Shown: piece by piece, positions 25,197 to 32,533 of the stretch
How positions within the stretch are numbered: position 1 is the stretch's first letter
Layout: every line of letters begins with the position of its first letter
NCBI GenBank assembly: GCA_031271865.1
Contig: JAISUW010000061.1
Span: 1 to 46,716 of the forward strand
Source of the DNA: Oscillospiraceae bacterium
GTDB lineage: Bacteria > Bacillota > Clostridia > Oscillospirales > Acutalibacteraceae
Reading direction: 5' to 3'
Length of the DNA: 46,716 bases
Position numbers and translations under genes: made by a program
Notes under the pieces: model-generated
What the model saw: only the letters and a program-made list of their open reading frames with translations
Database searches by the model: none
What the model was told of the DNA's origin: nothing

Positions 25197-25670
25197 TTAG
25201 GCGCTCACAAACTCCAAGCCCCGCTCCGCTTTGACCTCCATAGAGTCCAAGATGACTTGAAGGTATTGGAAACCTTCCTCTTCATAGTTGCCGAGCGTTC
25301 CCTTGACGGCAACCCAGTCGTTTTCGGCAGGCCAGGGCTTCTCTTGCCCGGCAGGCCAAGCGACCTCAAAGCCGCATTGCCCGTCCGCACCGCAGCAGCC
25401 CGGTGAGGAACGGTAGACGGAGGCATAGTCTTTTCCTGTGGAATCCGAGTGAAAGATGGTGAACATCCCCTCGTATTCCAAGGTCTTACCGATGTAGTCC
25501 TGCTGGTTCAGCCAGATGTCGTTGACTTGCGCCAAGAACAGCTTTTCGGAAATCTGAATGACTTCGCCGGAGGCAACGGTTGCGGCTTCGCCGCTTGTGG
25601 TACTGCTGCCGCAGGCTGCGCAGAGGAGGAGGAGGACGGCGGCTGCAAGGAGGGCGATTGTCTTTTTCAT
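25197..25670 (-). CDS. Cys-rich lipoprotein at the end of the zinc-uptake operon
   Basis: This 157-residue protein has a lipoprotein signal (LLLLCAAC, lipid-modified Cys20 or so). A compact domain with YIGKTLEYEGMFTIF and a cysteine patch GCCGADGQCGFEV follows. The fold looks like a small OB-like beta barrel, and the CC-x-x-D-G-x-C patch suggests metal binding. Its ATG overlaps the ZnuB stop as ATGA, so it is part of the znu operon. A role as a surface zinc-binding accessory protein is inferred from context; I do not know a function for the family. The start is ATG 25670; longer reading to the left-hand side of ZnuB lacks a ribosome binding site. Confidence 0.75.
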   Translation of the reverse strand: MKKTIALLAAAVLLLLCAACGSSTTSGEAATVASGEVIQISEKLFLAQVNDIWLNQQDYIGKTLEYEGMFTIFHSDSTGKDYASVYRSSPGCCGADGQCGFEVAWPAGQEKPWPAENDWVAVKGTLGNYEEEGFQYLQVILDSMEVKAERGLEFVSA

Positions 25671-26509
25671 AGAGCGGTCTTCCTTTCTTTCATAGATGGC
25701 AGGAGTTTTGCCGCTGCCCAGAACCCCAAGAACACAGCGAGGTTGAAAATTACCACGCTGGCTCCTGTGGGCATATTGGTCAGGTACGACAGGACAACCC
25801 CGCAGAAGAAACACACGACGGATACAACGGCAGAGCAAATGGTGACGGACTTGAATTTCTTCATGACGCGCATGGAGGTCAGTGCCGGGAAGATAACCAA
25901 CGCGGAAATGAGCATCGCGCCCATCATGCGCATCCCGAGGACGATAGTGACGGCGGTCAGCAGGGCGATGAGCATATTGTATAAGCCGGTCTTTATGCCC
26001 GTGGCTTTCGCGAAGTTCTCATCAAAGGTGACGGCGAAAATCCGGTGGTAGAACAGTGCGAAGAGTACCAGCACGCTGCTTCCCAGTATTAGGGACAGCG
26101 CTACATCCGCCTTGGACATGGCGAGAATGGAACCGAACATATAGTTACAGACGTCCGTATTCATCCCCGTCGTGAGCGAGATGACCGCTACGCCGATGGC
26201 AAGGGCGGAAGTGCTGATGAGTGCTATGGCGGCATCGCCCTTGATTTTGCTGTTCTCACTCAGGCGCAAGAGCAAAAACGCCGCCAGCACCACTACCGGC
26301 ACGGCTACCGCCAGCGGTGCCGCATTCATTGCCGTTGCGATTGCCAAAGAACCAAAGCCCACATGGGACAGCCCATCCCCTATCATGGAATAGCGCTTGA
26401 GCACCAGCGAAACGCCCAGCAGCGCCGCGCAGAGCGACACCAATACCCCCACCACGACGGCGCGGACAAGGAATGTGTACTGAAACATCTCTGCCAAGGT
26501 GCTAAACAT
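25667..26509 (-). CDS. Zinc ABC transporter permease (ZnuB/AdcB family)
   Basis: This 280-residue protein has about eight hydrophobic segments and the typical metal-permease sequence LKRYSMIGDGLSHVGFG near residue 38-55. LGMRMMGAMLISALVIFPA follows later. It forms the membrane channel of a zinc (or manganese) ABC importer with the ZnuC and ZnuA proteins. ATG 26509 is chosen because GGGAG lies 9-10 bases upstream and it overlaps the end of znuC by 8 bases. The stop overlaps the start of the lipoprotein gene. Confidence 0.88.
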   Translation of the reverse strand: MFSTLAEMFQYTFLVRAVVVGVLVSLCAALLGVSLVLKRYSMIGDGLSHVGFGSLAIATAMNAAPLAVAVPVVVLAAFLLLRLSENSKIKGDAAIALISTSALAIGVAVISLTTGMNTDVCNYMFGSILAMSKADVALSLILGSSVLVLFALFYHRIFAVTFDENFAKATGIKTGLYNMLIALLTAVTIVLGMRMMGAMLISALVIFPALTSMRVMKKFKSVTICSAVVSVVCFFCGVVLSYLTNMPTGASVVIFNLAVFLGFWAAAKLLPSMKERKTAL

Positions 26510-27269
26510 TGAACTCAACTCCCTCTGCGGCAAATTCTGTGCGGTCTATAAAGCGCATCCCCTCAGGGGAGGTCAGGTATTCCGCCGTCGTGCCGAAGAA
26601 CAACTGCCGCTGCTGCAAGTGCAGAATGTGCGTCGCATACTGCACGGCAGCACCGATGTCGTGGCTGACCATAATCACCGTCAAACCCTGCGCGTTCACT
26701 TCGGCTATCAGGCGATATAAATCCCGCGTCGCCATGGGGTCCAACCCCGCTGTCGGTTCGTCCAAAAGCAACAGCGACTTCGTCGCGCACAACGCCCGCG
26801 CCAGCAATACCCGCTGCTGCTGCCCCCCCGAAAGCTCCCGATAGCAGCGGTGCCGCAACGGCAGTATGCCTAAACGCTCCATGTTGTCCCGCGCGATGGC
26901 TTTGTCGGAGCGGCCGTAGTACGGCCGCCAGGCAGAAAGCGCATTGCGCTTTCCCGCCGGCGCCGCACGGGGGCGCCCCGCCCGCCCGGACAGCACGACC
27001 TCCTCGACGGAAGCGGGGAAATCCTTTTGGACCTGCGTTTGCTGCGGGAGGTAACCGATTTCGGCGGCAATGAGGCCATCGCCGGTTTCGATGGAGCCTG
27101 CAGAAGGGGCTTTCAGGCCGAGGAGGCCTTTCATGAGCGTACTCTTACCGGAACCGTTCTCACCGACAATGCACAGGTAGTCGCCCGAAGAAACAGAGAA
27201 CGTCAGACCCTCGACGGCGGTATGGCCGTCATAGGCGAAAGCAGCATTGCTGCATTTTAGGAGCGCCAT
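26502..27269 (-). CDS. Zinc ABC transporter ATP-binding protein (ZnuC/AdcC family)
   Basis: This 255-residue cytoplasmic ATPase has Walker A GENGSGKST, signature LSGGQQQR, Walker B LLLLDEPTAGLD and the switch His in MVSHDIG. It powers the ZnuB permease. A basic insertion (SGRAGRPRAAPAGKRNALSAW) after the Q-loop region is typical of the Adc/Znu type. The ribosome binding site AAGGAGG sits 10 bases upstream. The ATG overlaps the znuA stop by one base (TAATG), so the two are coupled. Confidence 0.9.
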   Translation of the reverse strand: MALLKCSNAAFAYDGHTAVEGLTFSVSSGDYLCIVGENGSGKSTLMKGLLGLKAPSAGSIETGDGLIAAEIGYLPQQTQVQKDFPASVEEVVLSGRAGRPRAAPAGKRNALSAWRPYYGRSDKAIARDNMERLGILPLRHRCYRELSGGQQQRVLLARALCATKSLLLLDEPTAGLDPMATRDLYRLIAEVNAQGLTVIMVSHDIGAAVQYATHILHLQQRQLFFGTTAEYLTSPEGMRFIDRTEFAAEGVEFNV

Positions 27270-28222
27270 TATGCCAACGCCTCCTTCAGGGCAGACAGGT
27301 TGCCTTGCATGAAGTCGATGTACGACTTGCCGGCGGTGAAGTCGGCTTTGGTCAGATTGTGGCAGGAATGGAGTTCCAAGACTTTAGCGCCGGTTGCTTC
27401 GGCGATTGCTTGGGCCATTTTGCCGTTGGTGAGTTCTATCTTGAACACAACCGGTATACCCTCGGCTTTGGTCTTGTCTATGAGGAACTTGATGGTTGCG
27501 GGGCTAGCCTCCGTTTCGGTGGAGCAGCCGGGGAAAGCGGCATAATAATCCAAGCCATAGGTTTCCGCAAAGTAGCGGAACGGGAAGCGGTCACCGAAGA
27601 TGAGGGTCTTGCGCACGGCATTATCGACCACCGCTTGGAACTCCCTGTCCAAGCTGTCCAACTGTGCTTCATAAGTTTCGGTATTAGCCTTATACAATGC
27701 CGCGTTGGCAGGGTCGGCTTCGCAGAGGGTGTCGGAGATGCGTTGCACAATAAGCTTCGCGTTGCGCGGAGAGGTCCAGACGTGTTCATCGATTTCGGTC
27801 TCTTCCTCGCCTGCGTCTGCTTCCTCTTCCTCCATACCTTCGATGATTTCTTCCTCCAAGACCTCCACGCAGTCTATGAACTTGACAATGCGCATCCCGC
27901 TCGTGTCTACGGATTCGAGGATGTCCTCCACCCATGCGTCGGATTCCCCGCCGTTGTAGATGAACACATCGCAGTTTTGTATGCGCAGGACATCCTGCGG
28001 CGTCGGTTCAAAGGAGTGCGTCTCCGACCCTGGAGGCAGGAGCATCGTAACGTCAGCCTTATCCCCGGCGATGGTGCGCACAAAGTCATAGGGCGGGAAT
28101 ATGGTAGCGACAACGCGCAGCAAACCGGTGTCCGTTTGCGTTTTTGCATCCGGCACCCCGCAAGCGGCAAAGAGACTGCACACAAGCAGCCCGGAAAGTG
28201 CCGCCCATAAGAATCGTTTCAT
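27269..28222 (-). CDS. Zinc ABC transporter substrate-binding lipoprotein (ZnuA family)
   Basis: This 317-residue protein has a lipoprotein signal ending LFAAC (Cys21 or so), then a cluster A-I binding protein fold. Candidate metal ligands are the His in GSETHSFEPTP and the His in IDEHVWTSP. In place of the His-rich loop of many ZnuA proteins there is a very acidic loop (EEEEADAGEEETEIDE). The segment usually carrying a third His reads GDRFPFRYF. It captures zinc outside the membrane and passes it to ZnuB. The ribosome binding site GGAGGA is rather far (12 bases). It follows a small membrane protein gene after 102 bases and overlaps znuC by one base. Confidence 0.88.
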   Translation of the reverse strand: MKRFLWAALSGLLVCSLFAACGVPDAKTQTDTGLLRVVATIFPPYDFVRTIAGDKADVTMLLPPGSETHSFEPTPQDVLRIQNCDVFIYNGGESDAWVEDILESVDTSGMRIVKFIDCVEVLEEEIIEGMEEEEADAGEEETEIDEHVWTSPRNAKLIVQRISDTLCEADPANAALYKANTETYEAQLDSLDREFQAVVDNAVRKTLIFGDRFPFRYFAETYGLDYYAAFPGCSTETEASPATIKFLIDKTKAEGIPVVFKIELTNGKMAQAIAEATGAKVLELHSCHNLTKADFTAGKSYIDFMQGNLSALKEALA

Positions 28223-28324
28223 AGAAATACATATCCTCCGTTATTTGTAAGATGGATACAATACACCCCTGCGATACAGACAGACTGCCAAGCAGAACTG
28301 CAAGCAAGCAGGGGCGGGAGGTGT

Positions 28325-28648
28325 TCAGATATCCAAGCGAACTGCAGAAAGCGGCGAAGCTTCCGCTGTATCCCAATCACGGACTTTCCCTTTGTATTCC
28401 AAACGCAGGAGAGCGATAAAAGAGAATGCCGCGCCGACACCCAGCGCAGTTGTTAAACAGCGCAGCGCCATTGCAGTGCTATGCACATTGGCGCAGACCA
28501 AGCACTCCCCGCCGGGGGCATCGCTGTCATGGATATGCCCGACATGGGCGGCACCATATGCTACAGAAACCGCCAATACGGCCGCCATACATATGACAAG
28601 CGCCAAAGCCAATCCGCAGCGGAGCTTCTTGCTGTTGAATCGGTGCAT
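28325..28648 (-). CDS. Small His/Cys membrane protein leading the zinc operon
   Basis: This 107-residue protein has two hydrophobic segments (LALALVICMAAVLAVSVAYG and ALRCLTTALGVGAAFSFIALL). They are joined by an external loop holding HVGHIHDSD and ECLVCANVH. The loop thus offers three or four His and a CxxC, a likely metal site. I do not recognise the family. It is the first gene behind the promoter at 28684-28712 and is followed by znuA, so a role in zinc sensing or delivery is inferred. The ribosome binding site is GGGGGA, 8-10 bases upstream. Confidence 0.7.
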   Translation of the reverse strand: MHRFNSKKLRCGLALALVICMAAVLAVSVAYGAAHVGHIHDSDAPGGECLVCANVHSTAMALRCLTTALGVGAAFSFIALLRLEYKGKVRDWDTAEASPLSAVRLDI

Positions 28649-28683
28649 TTTTCCATTCCCCCTTCGCTTTTCTCAACACTTCT

Positions 28684-28712
28684 ATTGTAGCACATTTCTG
28701 TTTTTCTGTCAA
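28684..28712 (-). promoter_or_regulatory. Promoter of the zinc-uptake operon
   Basis: On the minus strand, TTGACA (28707-28712), a 17-base spacer and TACAAT (28684-28689). AGCAC and GTGCT half-sites flank the spacer as a loose inverted repeat. No canonical Bacillus-type Zur box was found. Confidence 0.85.
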
Positions 28713-28766
28713 GTGCTGCACGCAACATTCATATAAATCACACCTATGGAACATACACAGGAAGTA

Positions 28767-28790
28767 ACAAATGGTAACAAAAAAAATCCA
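28767..28790. repeat. 24-nt repeat downstream of phosphoesterase gene, copy 2
   Basis: Identical to 19768-19791 over 24 bases, including eight consecutive A. It lies about 85-110 bases past the stop of the secreted phosphoesterase gene, in the same orientation relative to that gene as copy 1. Confidence 0.8.
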
Positions 28791-28801
28791 CCACAAAGGA
28801 A

Positions 28802-28828
28802 AGAAGCGAATGCCGCGCATCCGCTTCT
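28802..28828 (-). terminator. Terminator-like hairpin after the secreted phosphoesterase
   Basis: A 12-bp stem (arms 28802-28813 and 28817-28828, one G-U pair) with a 3-base loop is followed on the minus strand by a T8 run 15 bases later. The run belongs to the 24-nt repeat. The spacing is longer than usual, so it may be a weak terminator. Confidence 0.6.
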
Positions 28829-28838
28829 GACTATCAAT

Positions 28839-28873
28839 CTCTTGCCTCTTGCCTCTTGCTGCTTGCCTCTTGA
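28839..28873. repeat. Heptanucleotide tract (CAAGAGG family, inverted)
   Basis: Five heptads: CTCTTGC three times, TGCTTGC, CTCTTGA. On the minus strand they are GCAAGAG-type units that begin directly after the stop of the phosphoesterase gene (28875). This is the same family as 8811-8859. Confidence 0.85.
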
Positions 28874-28874
28874 A

Positions 28875-30137
28875 TCACACGCCGGCGGCAGCTGCCAAAA
28901 GCTCATACATCTTGTCAAGCATTGCATTGAGACGGTCGGTCTTTACACCTTTGGTAGCCTTGTAGGCTTCTTCGGTGATTGCCTCGGCCTCCTCTGTCTT
29001 GCCGTACTGCCACATGGCGATGTCCGCAGGGTCGGTCAGGATATCGCTGTAAAGGACGGTGCGTGTCGTATAGGTGCTGAGGTCGGCGGTGTTGAGTTCA
29101 ATCACGCGGCAGCCGCGGACATTGTCGTTGCCGTATGCGTTGTAGCCGACGGAGCCGGTCTGGAGGAAGTCCACACCTTTGATGTTTGTGATGAAGTTGT
29201 TTACGTGGTCATGCCCTGTCAGAATTGCTTTCACACCAATTTCCGAAAGCGCGGCGACCTCCCCATTGGGATGGTCCGGCGGGCAGGGCGTTTCTTGCAG
29301 CAGACCGGTATAGACGGCGTCGTCCTTAAACTGCGCCAAGTACTTCTTGCCGTCAAACCAGCGGTAGTCGTCTTCGGCGTCCGCCGGCGCTTCTACCAGG
29401 TACTCATAGATGTCGGGGGCGATCATGTGCTGTACGGCCATGGAGGGCACGGGCACGCCTTCATTCTGGTCGGTGAGGTAACGGTCCCGGGTCTTGATCC
29501 ACTCGATTTGGTCGTCATGCACATAGTCATACACGGAGGAGTTGCCGCCGAAGATGTTGCTCCAGATGGTGGCAAAGTAGTCATAGTCCCCGCCGTCAAT
29601 CAGCCAGAAGTTGTAAAGCACCTGTGAACCGTCGGCGGAGTACACAGGCGTGTTGTGCGTCCCGGAGCCGTGCAGCCACCATGCAGGGTCGTCCGTCAGG
29701 GAGTTGGTGTAGTCATTGTAGTTCCCCCAAGTGATGTCGCGGAACACAGAGAACAAGCTCGGTGAGTCATGGTTGCCCAAGACGGCATCAAAGGGAACGT
29801 CATGCTTGAGGAGGGGCGCAATCTGCCAGTCGAGGGCTTTCTTGGTAGAGAACGACCAATGCGCTGTATCATAGGTCTGGTCGCCGCCGAAGATGATGAA
29901 ATCGGGGTCTTCCTGTTCAATCAAGCGGTCTAGGAACAGAATCATGGCGGGGCGCGGGTATTGGTTGTCTTGCGTGTCGCAGATATGCAGCACCTTGAAT
30001 GTACCGTCGGCGCGGAAGTGCACGCTTTTCGGTGGGGCGGTGGTGAACGCTTGGGCGCCCATACACAGCGGGAGGGTCAGGGCAAGCACGGCCATCAACA
30101 CTGCCATGCTTCTGCGGAATGTTTTTCGGGACTTCAT
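28875..30137 (-). CDS. Secreted calcineurin-like metallophosphoesterase
   Basis: This 420-residue protein has a Sec signal peptide (VLMAVLALTLPLCMGAQA, cleavage near residue 30) followed by a metallophosphoesterase domain. Metal motifs in order are HICDTQDN, FGGDQTYD, VLGNHDS and LTGHDHVNN. It probably removes phosphate from an extracellular ester or nucleotide; the substrate is unknown. The start is firm: AAGGAGATG about 8-10 bases upstream and the promoter at 30182-30210. It is transcribed alone. The sequence is unlike the membrane phosphoesterase at 19797 except for the shared fold, yet both genes carry the same 24-nt sequence downstream. Confidence 0.85.
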   Translation of the reverse strand: MKSRKTFRRSMAVLMAVLALTLPLCMGAQAFTTAPPKSVHFRADGTFKVLHICDTQDNQYPRPAMILFLDRLIEQEDPDFIIFGGDQTYDTAHWSFSTKKALDWQIAPLLKHDVPFDAVLGNHDSPSLFSVFRDITWGNYNDYTNSLTDDPAWWLHGSGTHNTPVYSADGSQVLYNFWLIDGGDYDYFATIWSNIFGGNSSVYDYVHDDQIEWIKTRDRYLTDQNEGVPVPSMAVQHMIAPDIYEYLVEAPADAEDDYRWFDGKKYLAQFKDDAVYTGLLQETPCPPDHPNGEVAALSEIGVKAILTGHDHVNNFITNIKGVDFLQTGSVGYNAYGNDNVRGCRVIELNTADLSTYTTRTVLYSDILTDPADIAMWQYGKTEEAEAITEEAYKATKGVKTDRLNAMLDKMYELLAAAAGV

Positions 30138-30181
30138 CGGTAGACATCTCCTTCATAATAAGTAGCTTTCGTACGAGTTCT

Positions 30182-30210
30182 ATTGTACCATGTCTGCCGG
30201 CAAATTGCAA
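30182..30210 (-). promoter_or_regulatory. Promoter of the secreted phosphoesterase gene
   Basis: On the minus strand, TTGCAA (30205-30210), a 17-base spacer and TACAAT (30182-30187). Confidence 0.85.
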
Positions 30211-30487
30211 GAGAAAGTTAGGTTCTTCTGTCTGTGGGGCTTATTCCGGAGCGGTCGCCGCAGCAGCTTTCCAAAACCTTCCGCTGCGGTTTTGCGGTTT
30301 GTTTTGCATTCTTTACGCTCCCTCAGATGCGCGCGGTAATACTGATTTTGTAACCAAAATGCAAGCCTTTTGCATAGAAATGATTAACAGCAAGCGTCAA
30401 CGTGTACAAATATAACAAATCTGCGACTGAATTTATAGGAATATTGTACGACAAAAGAAACATTCTGTAAAGATTTGGTGAAAGTGG
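30211..30487. other. Intergenic region without a gene
   Basis: It lies between the divergent promoters at 30182 and 30488. It holds an inverted repeat with CCGCAGC near 30256 and GCTGCGG near 30283-30289, followed by T-rich sequence, which resembles a plus-strand terminator without an upstream gene. No open frame has a ribosome binding site. The right part is A/T-rich. A small RNA made here cannot be excluded. Confidence 0.4.
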
Positions 30488-30516
30488 TTGAATCTGCTTG
30501 GGAATTGTGTTACAAT
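30488..30516 (+). promoter_or_regulatory. Promoter of thiamine pyrophosphokinase gene
   Basis: TTGAAT at 30488-30493, a 17-base spacer and TACAAT at 30511-30516. The leader of about 120 bases to ATG 30642 contains the inverted pair GTGTTCT/AGAACAC and a GGGAAC/GTTCCC hairpin. Confidence 0.8.
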
Positions 30517-30641
30517 ATGTAATGTGAGGTGTTCTCTGTTTGGCGGGGAGCAGAACACAAAAGCACTGGCACGAAAATTTTTTCGGTTTTCGGGAACCTC
30601 TCTATTGTTCCCGCTGTCTTAGATTTGAAAGGCGGTTAGAC

Positions 30642-31277
30642 ATGGCTACCTGCTTTCTCATAGGGGCTGCGCCAAGCGCGGCGGTGTTTCATCCCCAAGC
30701 CGGGGATTGCATCATCGCGGCAGACGGCGGTGCGGGTCACGTCCTCGCAAGCGGTCACAAACCGGATTTGCTCGTCGGCGACTTTGACTCTTTCACCCAA
30801 AGCGTCCCCTATGGTGTCCCTACCATTCGTTTGCCGTCCGAAAAGGACGACACGGACATGGCGCTGGCCCTCGAAGAGGGAAAGCGGAAGGGATTCCGCC
30901 GATTTGAGCTCATCGGCGGGAGCGGCGGTCGGTTAGACATGACCTTAGCGAATATCCAGCTATTGGCGCAGGCAGCCCGGGACGGCTTGCAAGCCATCCT
31001 ACGGACAGAGAACGGAGAATCCGCAACTGCGCTGGCGGGACCGGACATTCTGACCCTCGAAGGGGAAGGGACGGTCTCCGTGCTGGCACTCTCGGAACGC
31101 GCCGAAGGCGTGGCAATCCGCGGGATGAAGTATCAGCTTCAGAACGGAACGCTGACAAATGACACACCGCGCGGAGTGAGCAACCTCCTGCAAGGCAGAG
31201 GCGAAATCACTCTCACAAAAGGAACGCTCCTTGTCCTTTGGGAGACGGCTCACGCCGCTGCGGTGCTTTTGGATTAG
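30642..31277 (+). CDS. Thiamine pyrophosphokinase
   Basis: This 211-residue protein matches the family length and motifs: AADGGAGHVL near residue 29, LLVGDFDSF near 45, SEKDDTDMALAL near 66 and ELIGGSGGRLDMTLANI near 90-105. It transfers pyrophosphate from ATP to thiamine, making thiamine diphosphate in the cytoplasm. The start ATG 30642 has AAAGG about 10 bases upstream. The in-frame region before it is leader. No TPP riboswitch signature is present. An oxidoreductase gene follows after 100 bases. Confidence 0.9.
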   Translation: MATCFLIGAAPSAAVFHPQAGDCIIAADGGAGHVLASGHKPDLLVGDFDSFTQSVPYGVPTIRLPSEKDDTDMALALEEGKRKGFRRFELIGGSGGRLDMTLANIQLLAQAARDGLQAILRTENGESATALAGPDILTLEGEGTVSVLALSERAEGVAIRGMKYQLQNGTLTNDTPRGVSNLLQGRGEITLTKGTLLVLWETAHAAAVLLD

Positions 31278-31377
31278 GCCGGAATACATGGTGGTGATAA
31301 GCCGCCTTACCTGTCTACATCCCGCAAGAGGGCGGGAATCCGCCTTCGCACACCAACATAGGAAGGTATCCGGAACC

Positions 31378-32409
31378 ATGCGCTACTGCTTAATCGGCTG
31401 CGGACGCGTCAGTGCCAACCACATACAGGCTGCATTGGCGAACCGTCTGGAGATTTGCGGCCTCTGCGAGATAACGCCCTCCCATATTGCGGAGAACCTC
31501 GCCGGACACAAAGCCGTATTGCAGGATGTCCCGGTCTACACCGACTATCGGGAGATGCTCAAAGAAGCACAGCCGGAGCTGGTTGCCATCGCAACCCCCA
31601 GCGGATACCACGCCGAAGAAGCCGTCGATTGCTTATACGCGGGCGCAAGTGTCATCATAGAGAAACCCATCGCCATGACCCTCGAATCCGCCGAAGCCAT
31701 CCGCAAGGCCGCAGAGGAAAGCGGCAAAACGGTCGCCGTCAACTTCCAGAACCGCTTCAATCCGGCGGTGCGGGAGCTGCACAAAGCAATCGAACAAGGC
31801 CGCTTCGGTCAGATTCTCTCCCTTTCGCTCAAACTGCGCTGGTATCGGGACGAGGCTTACTACGCCTCGGCTGAATGGCGCGGCACAAAACAACTCGACG
31901 GCGGTGTTATGATGAACCAGGCGATTCACGGCATAGACCTTCTCAATTGGATGAGCGGGAGCGAACCCGTGAAGGCGGCTGCCATCCGCAAAACCCTCCT
32001 GCGCCCCATCGAGTCGGAAGACACGGCCATGTGCGCCGTGGAATACCAAAACGGTGCCTTGGGCAACCTTGAATGTACAACACTCATGTACCCGCAGGCA
32101 GAGGAAGAGATAATAGAAGTCATCGGCACCAAAGGCTTCGTCCGGCTCGGCGGCATCGCCGCCCATGTCATTGAGCACTGGCTCTTCGATGACAGCGAGC
32201 CGGAGGAAGAAGCCCGGATGCGTTTATCATATGGCAAGAATCCTACCAGCGTCTATGGACATGGGCATTCCGCCCTCTACGCAGATGTCTTGGAGGCTAT
32301 TGCCCGGGGGCGCCGACCCCTTACGGACTGGAAAACAGGCAGAGATGCTGTTGCGTTGATTCAGGCCTGTTACCGGAGTTCCGATACCGGCTGTGCGGTT
32401 ATGGTTTAG
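31378..32409 (+). CDS. Gfo/Idh/MocA family oxidoreductase
   Basis: This 343-residue protein has an N-terminal Rossmann fold (YCLIGCGRVSANHIQAAL) and the conserved EKP motif in VIIEKPIAMT near residue 96. The C-terminal substrate domain includes GGVMMNQAIHGIDLLNW, whose His is the usual catalytic site. It uses NAD(P)H to oxidise or reduce a sugar, inositol or nucleotide sugar; which one is not visible. The start is ATG 31378, since the open frame to the left overlaps the end of the kinase gene. The neighbours suggest carbohydrate or glycan metabolism. Confidence 0.88.
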   Translation: MRYCLIGCGRVSANHIQAALANRLEICGLCEITPSHIAENLAGHKAVLQDVPVYTDYREMLKEAQPELVAIATPSGYHAEEAVDCLYAGASVIIEKPIAMTLESAEAIRKAAEESGKTVAVNFQNRFNPAVRELHKAIEQGRFGQILSLSLKLRWYRDEAYYASAEWRGTKQLDGGVMMNQAIHGIDLLNWMSGSEPVKAAAIRKTLLRPIESEDTAMCAVEYQNGALGNLECTTLMYPQAEEEIIEVIGTKGFVRLGGIAAHVIEHWLFDDSEPEEEARMRLSYGKNPTSVYGHGHSALYADVLEAIARGRRPLTDWKTGRDAVALIQACYRSSDTGCAVMV

Positions 32410-32421
32410 AGTTGGCGGGAG

Positions 32422-32488
32422 GCGGCCGTATTACGGCCGCAGGCAGCGGCCGCAATGCGGCCGCCGGCAGGAACCGCATTGCGGTTCC
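32422..32488. repeat. Array of three 19-nt palindromes with period 24
   Basis: The palindromes are GCGGCCGTATTACGGCCGC (32422-32440), GCGGCCGCAATGCGGCCGC (32446-32464) and GGAACCGCATTGCGGTTCC (32470-32488). Each is perfect with a single central base. The two spacers are 5 bases, AGGCA and CGGCA. Arms differ between copies but stay complementary within each. The array lies between the oxidoreductase gene and the DUF5696 gene. A further copy is inside ruvA at 46599. Confidence 0.9.
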
Positions 32489-32533
32489 CACCACCCAAGC
32501 GGGCGCGAAGCCCGAGAATGAGAGTGAGCGAAA

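Noticed and set aside
30517..30641. Possible TPP riboswitch before thiamine pyrophosphokinase
   Set aside because: The leader has hairpins but lacks the CTGAGA and other conserved THI-box parts.
32422..32488. CRISPR-like repeat array
   Set aside because: Units are palindromes of differing sequence with 5-base spacers; there are no identical repeats, no long spacers and no cas genes.
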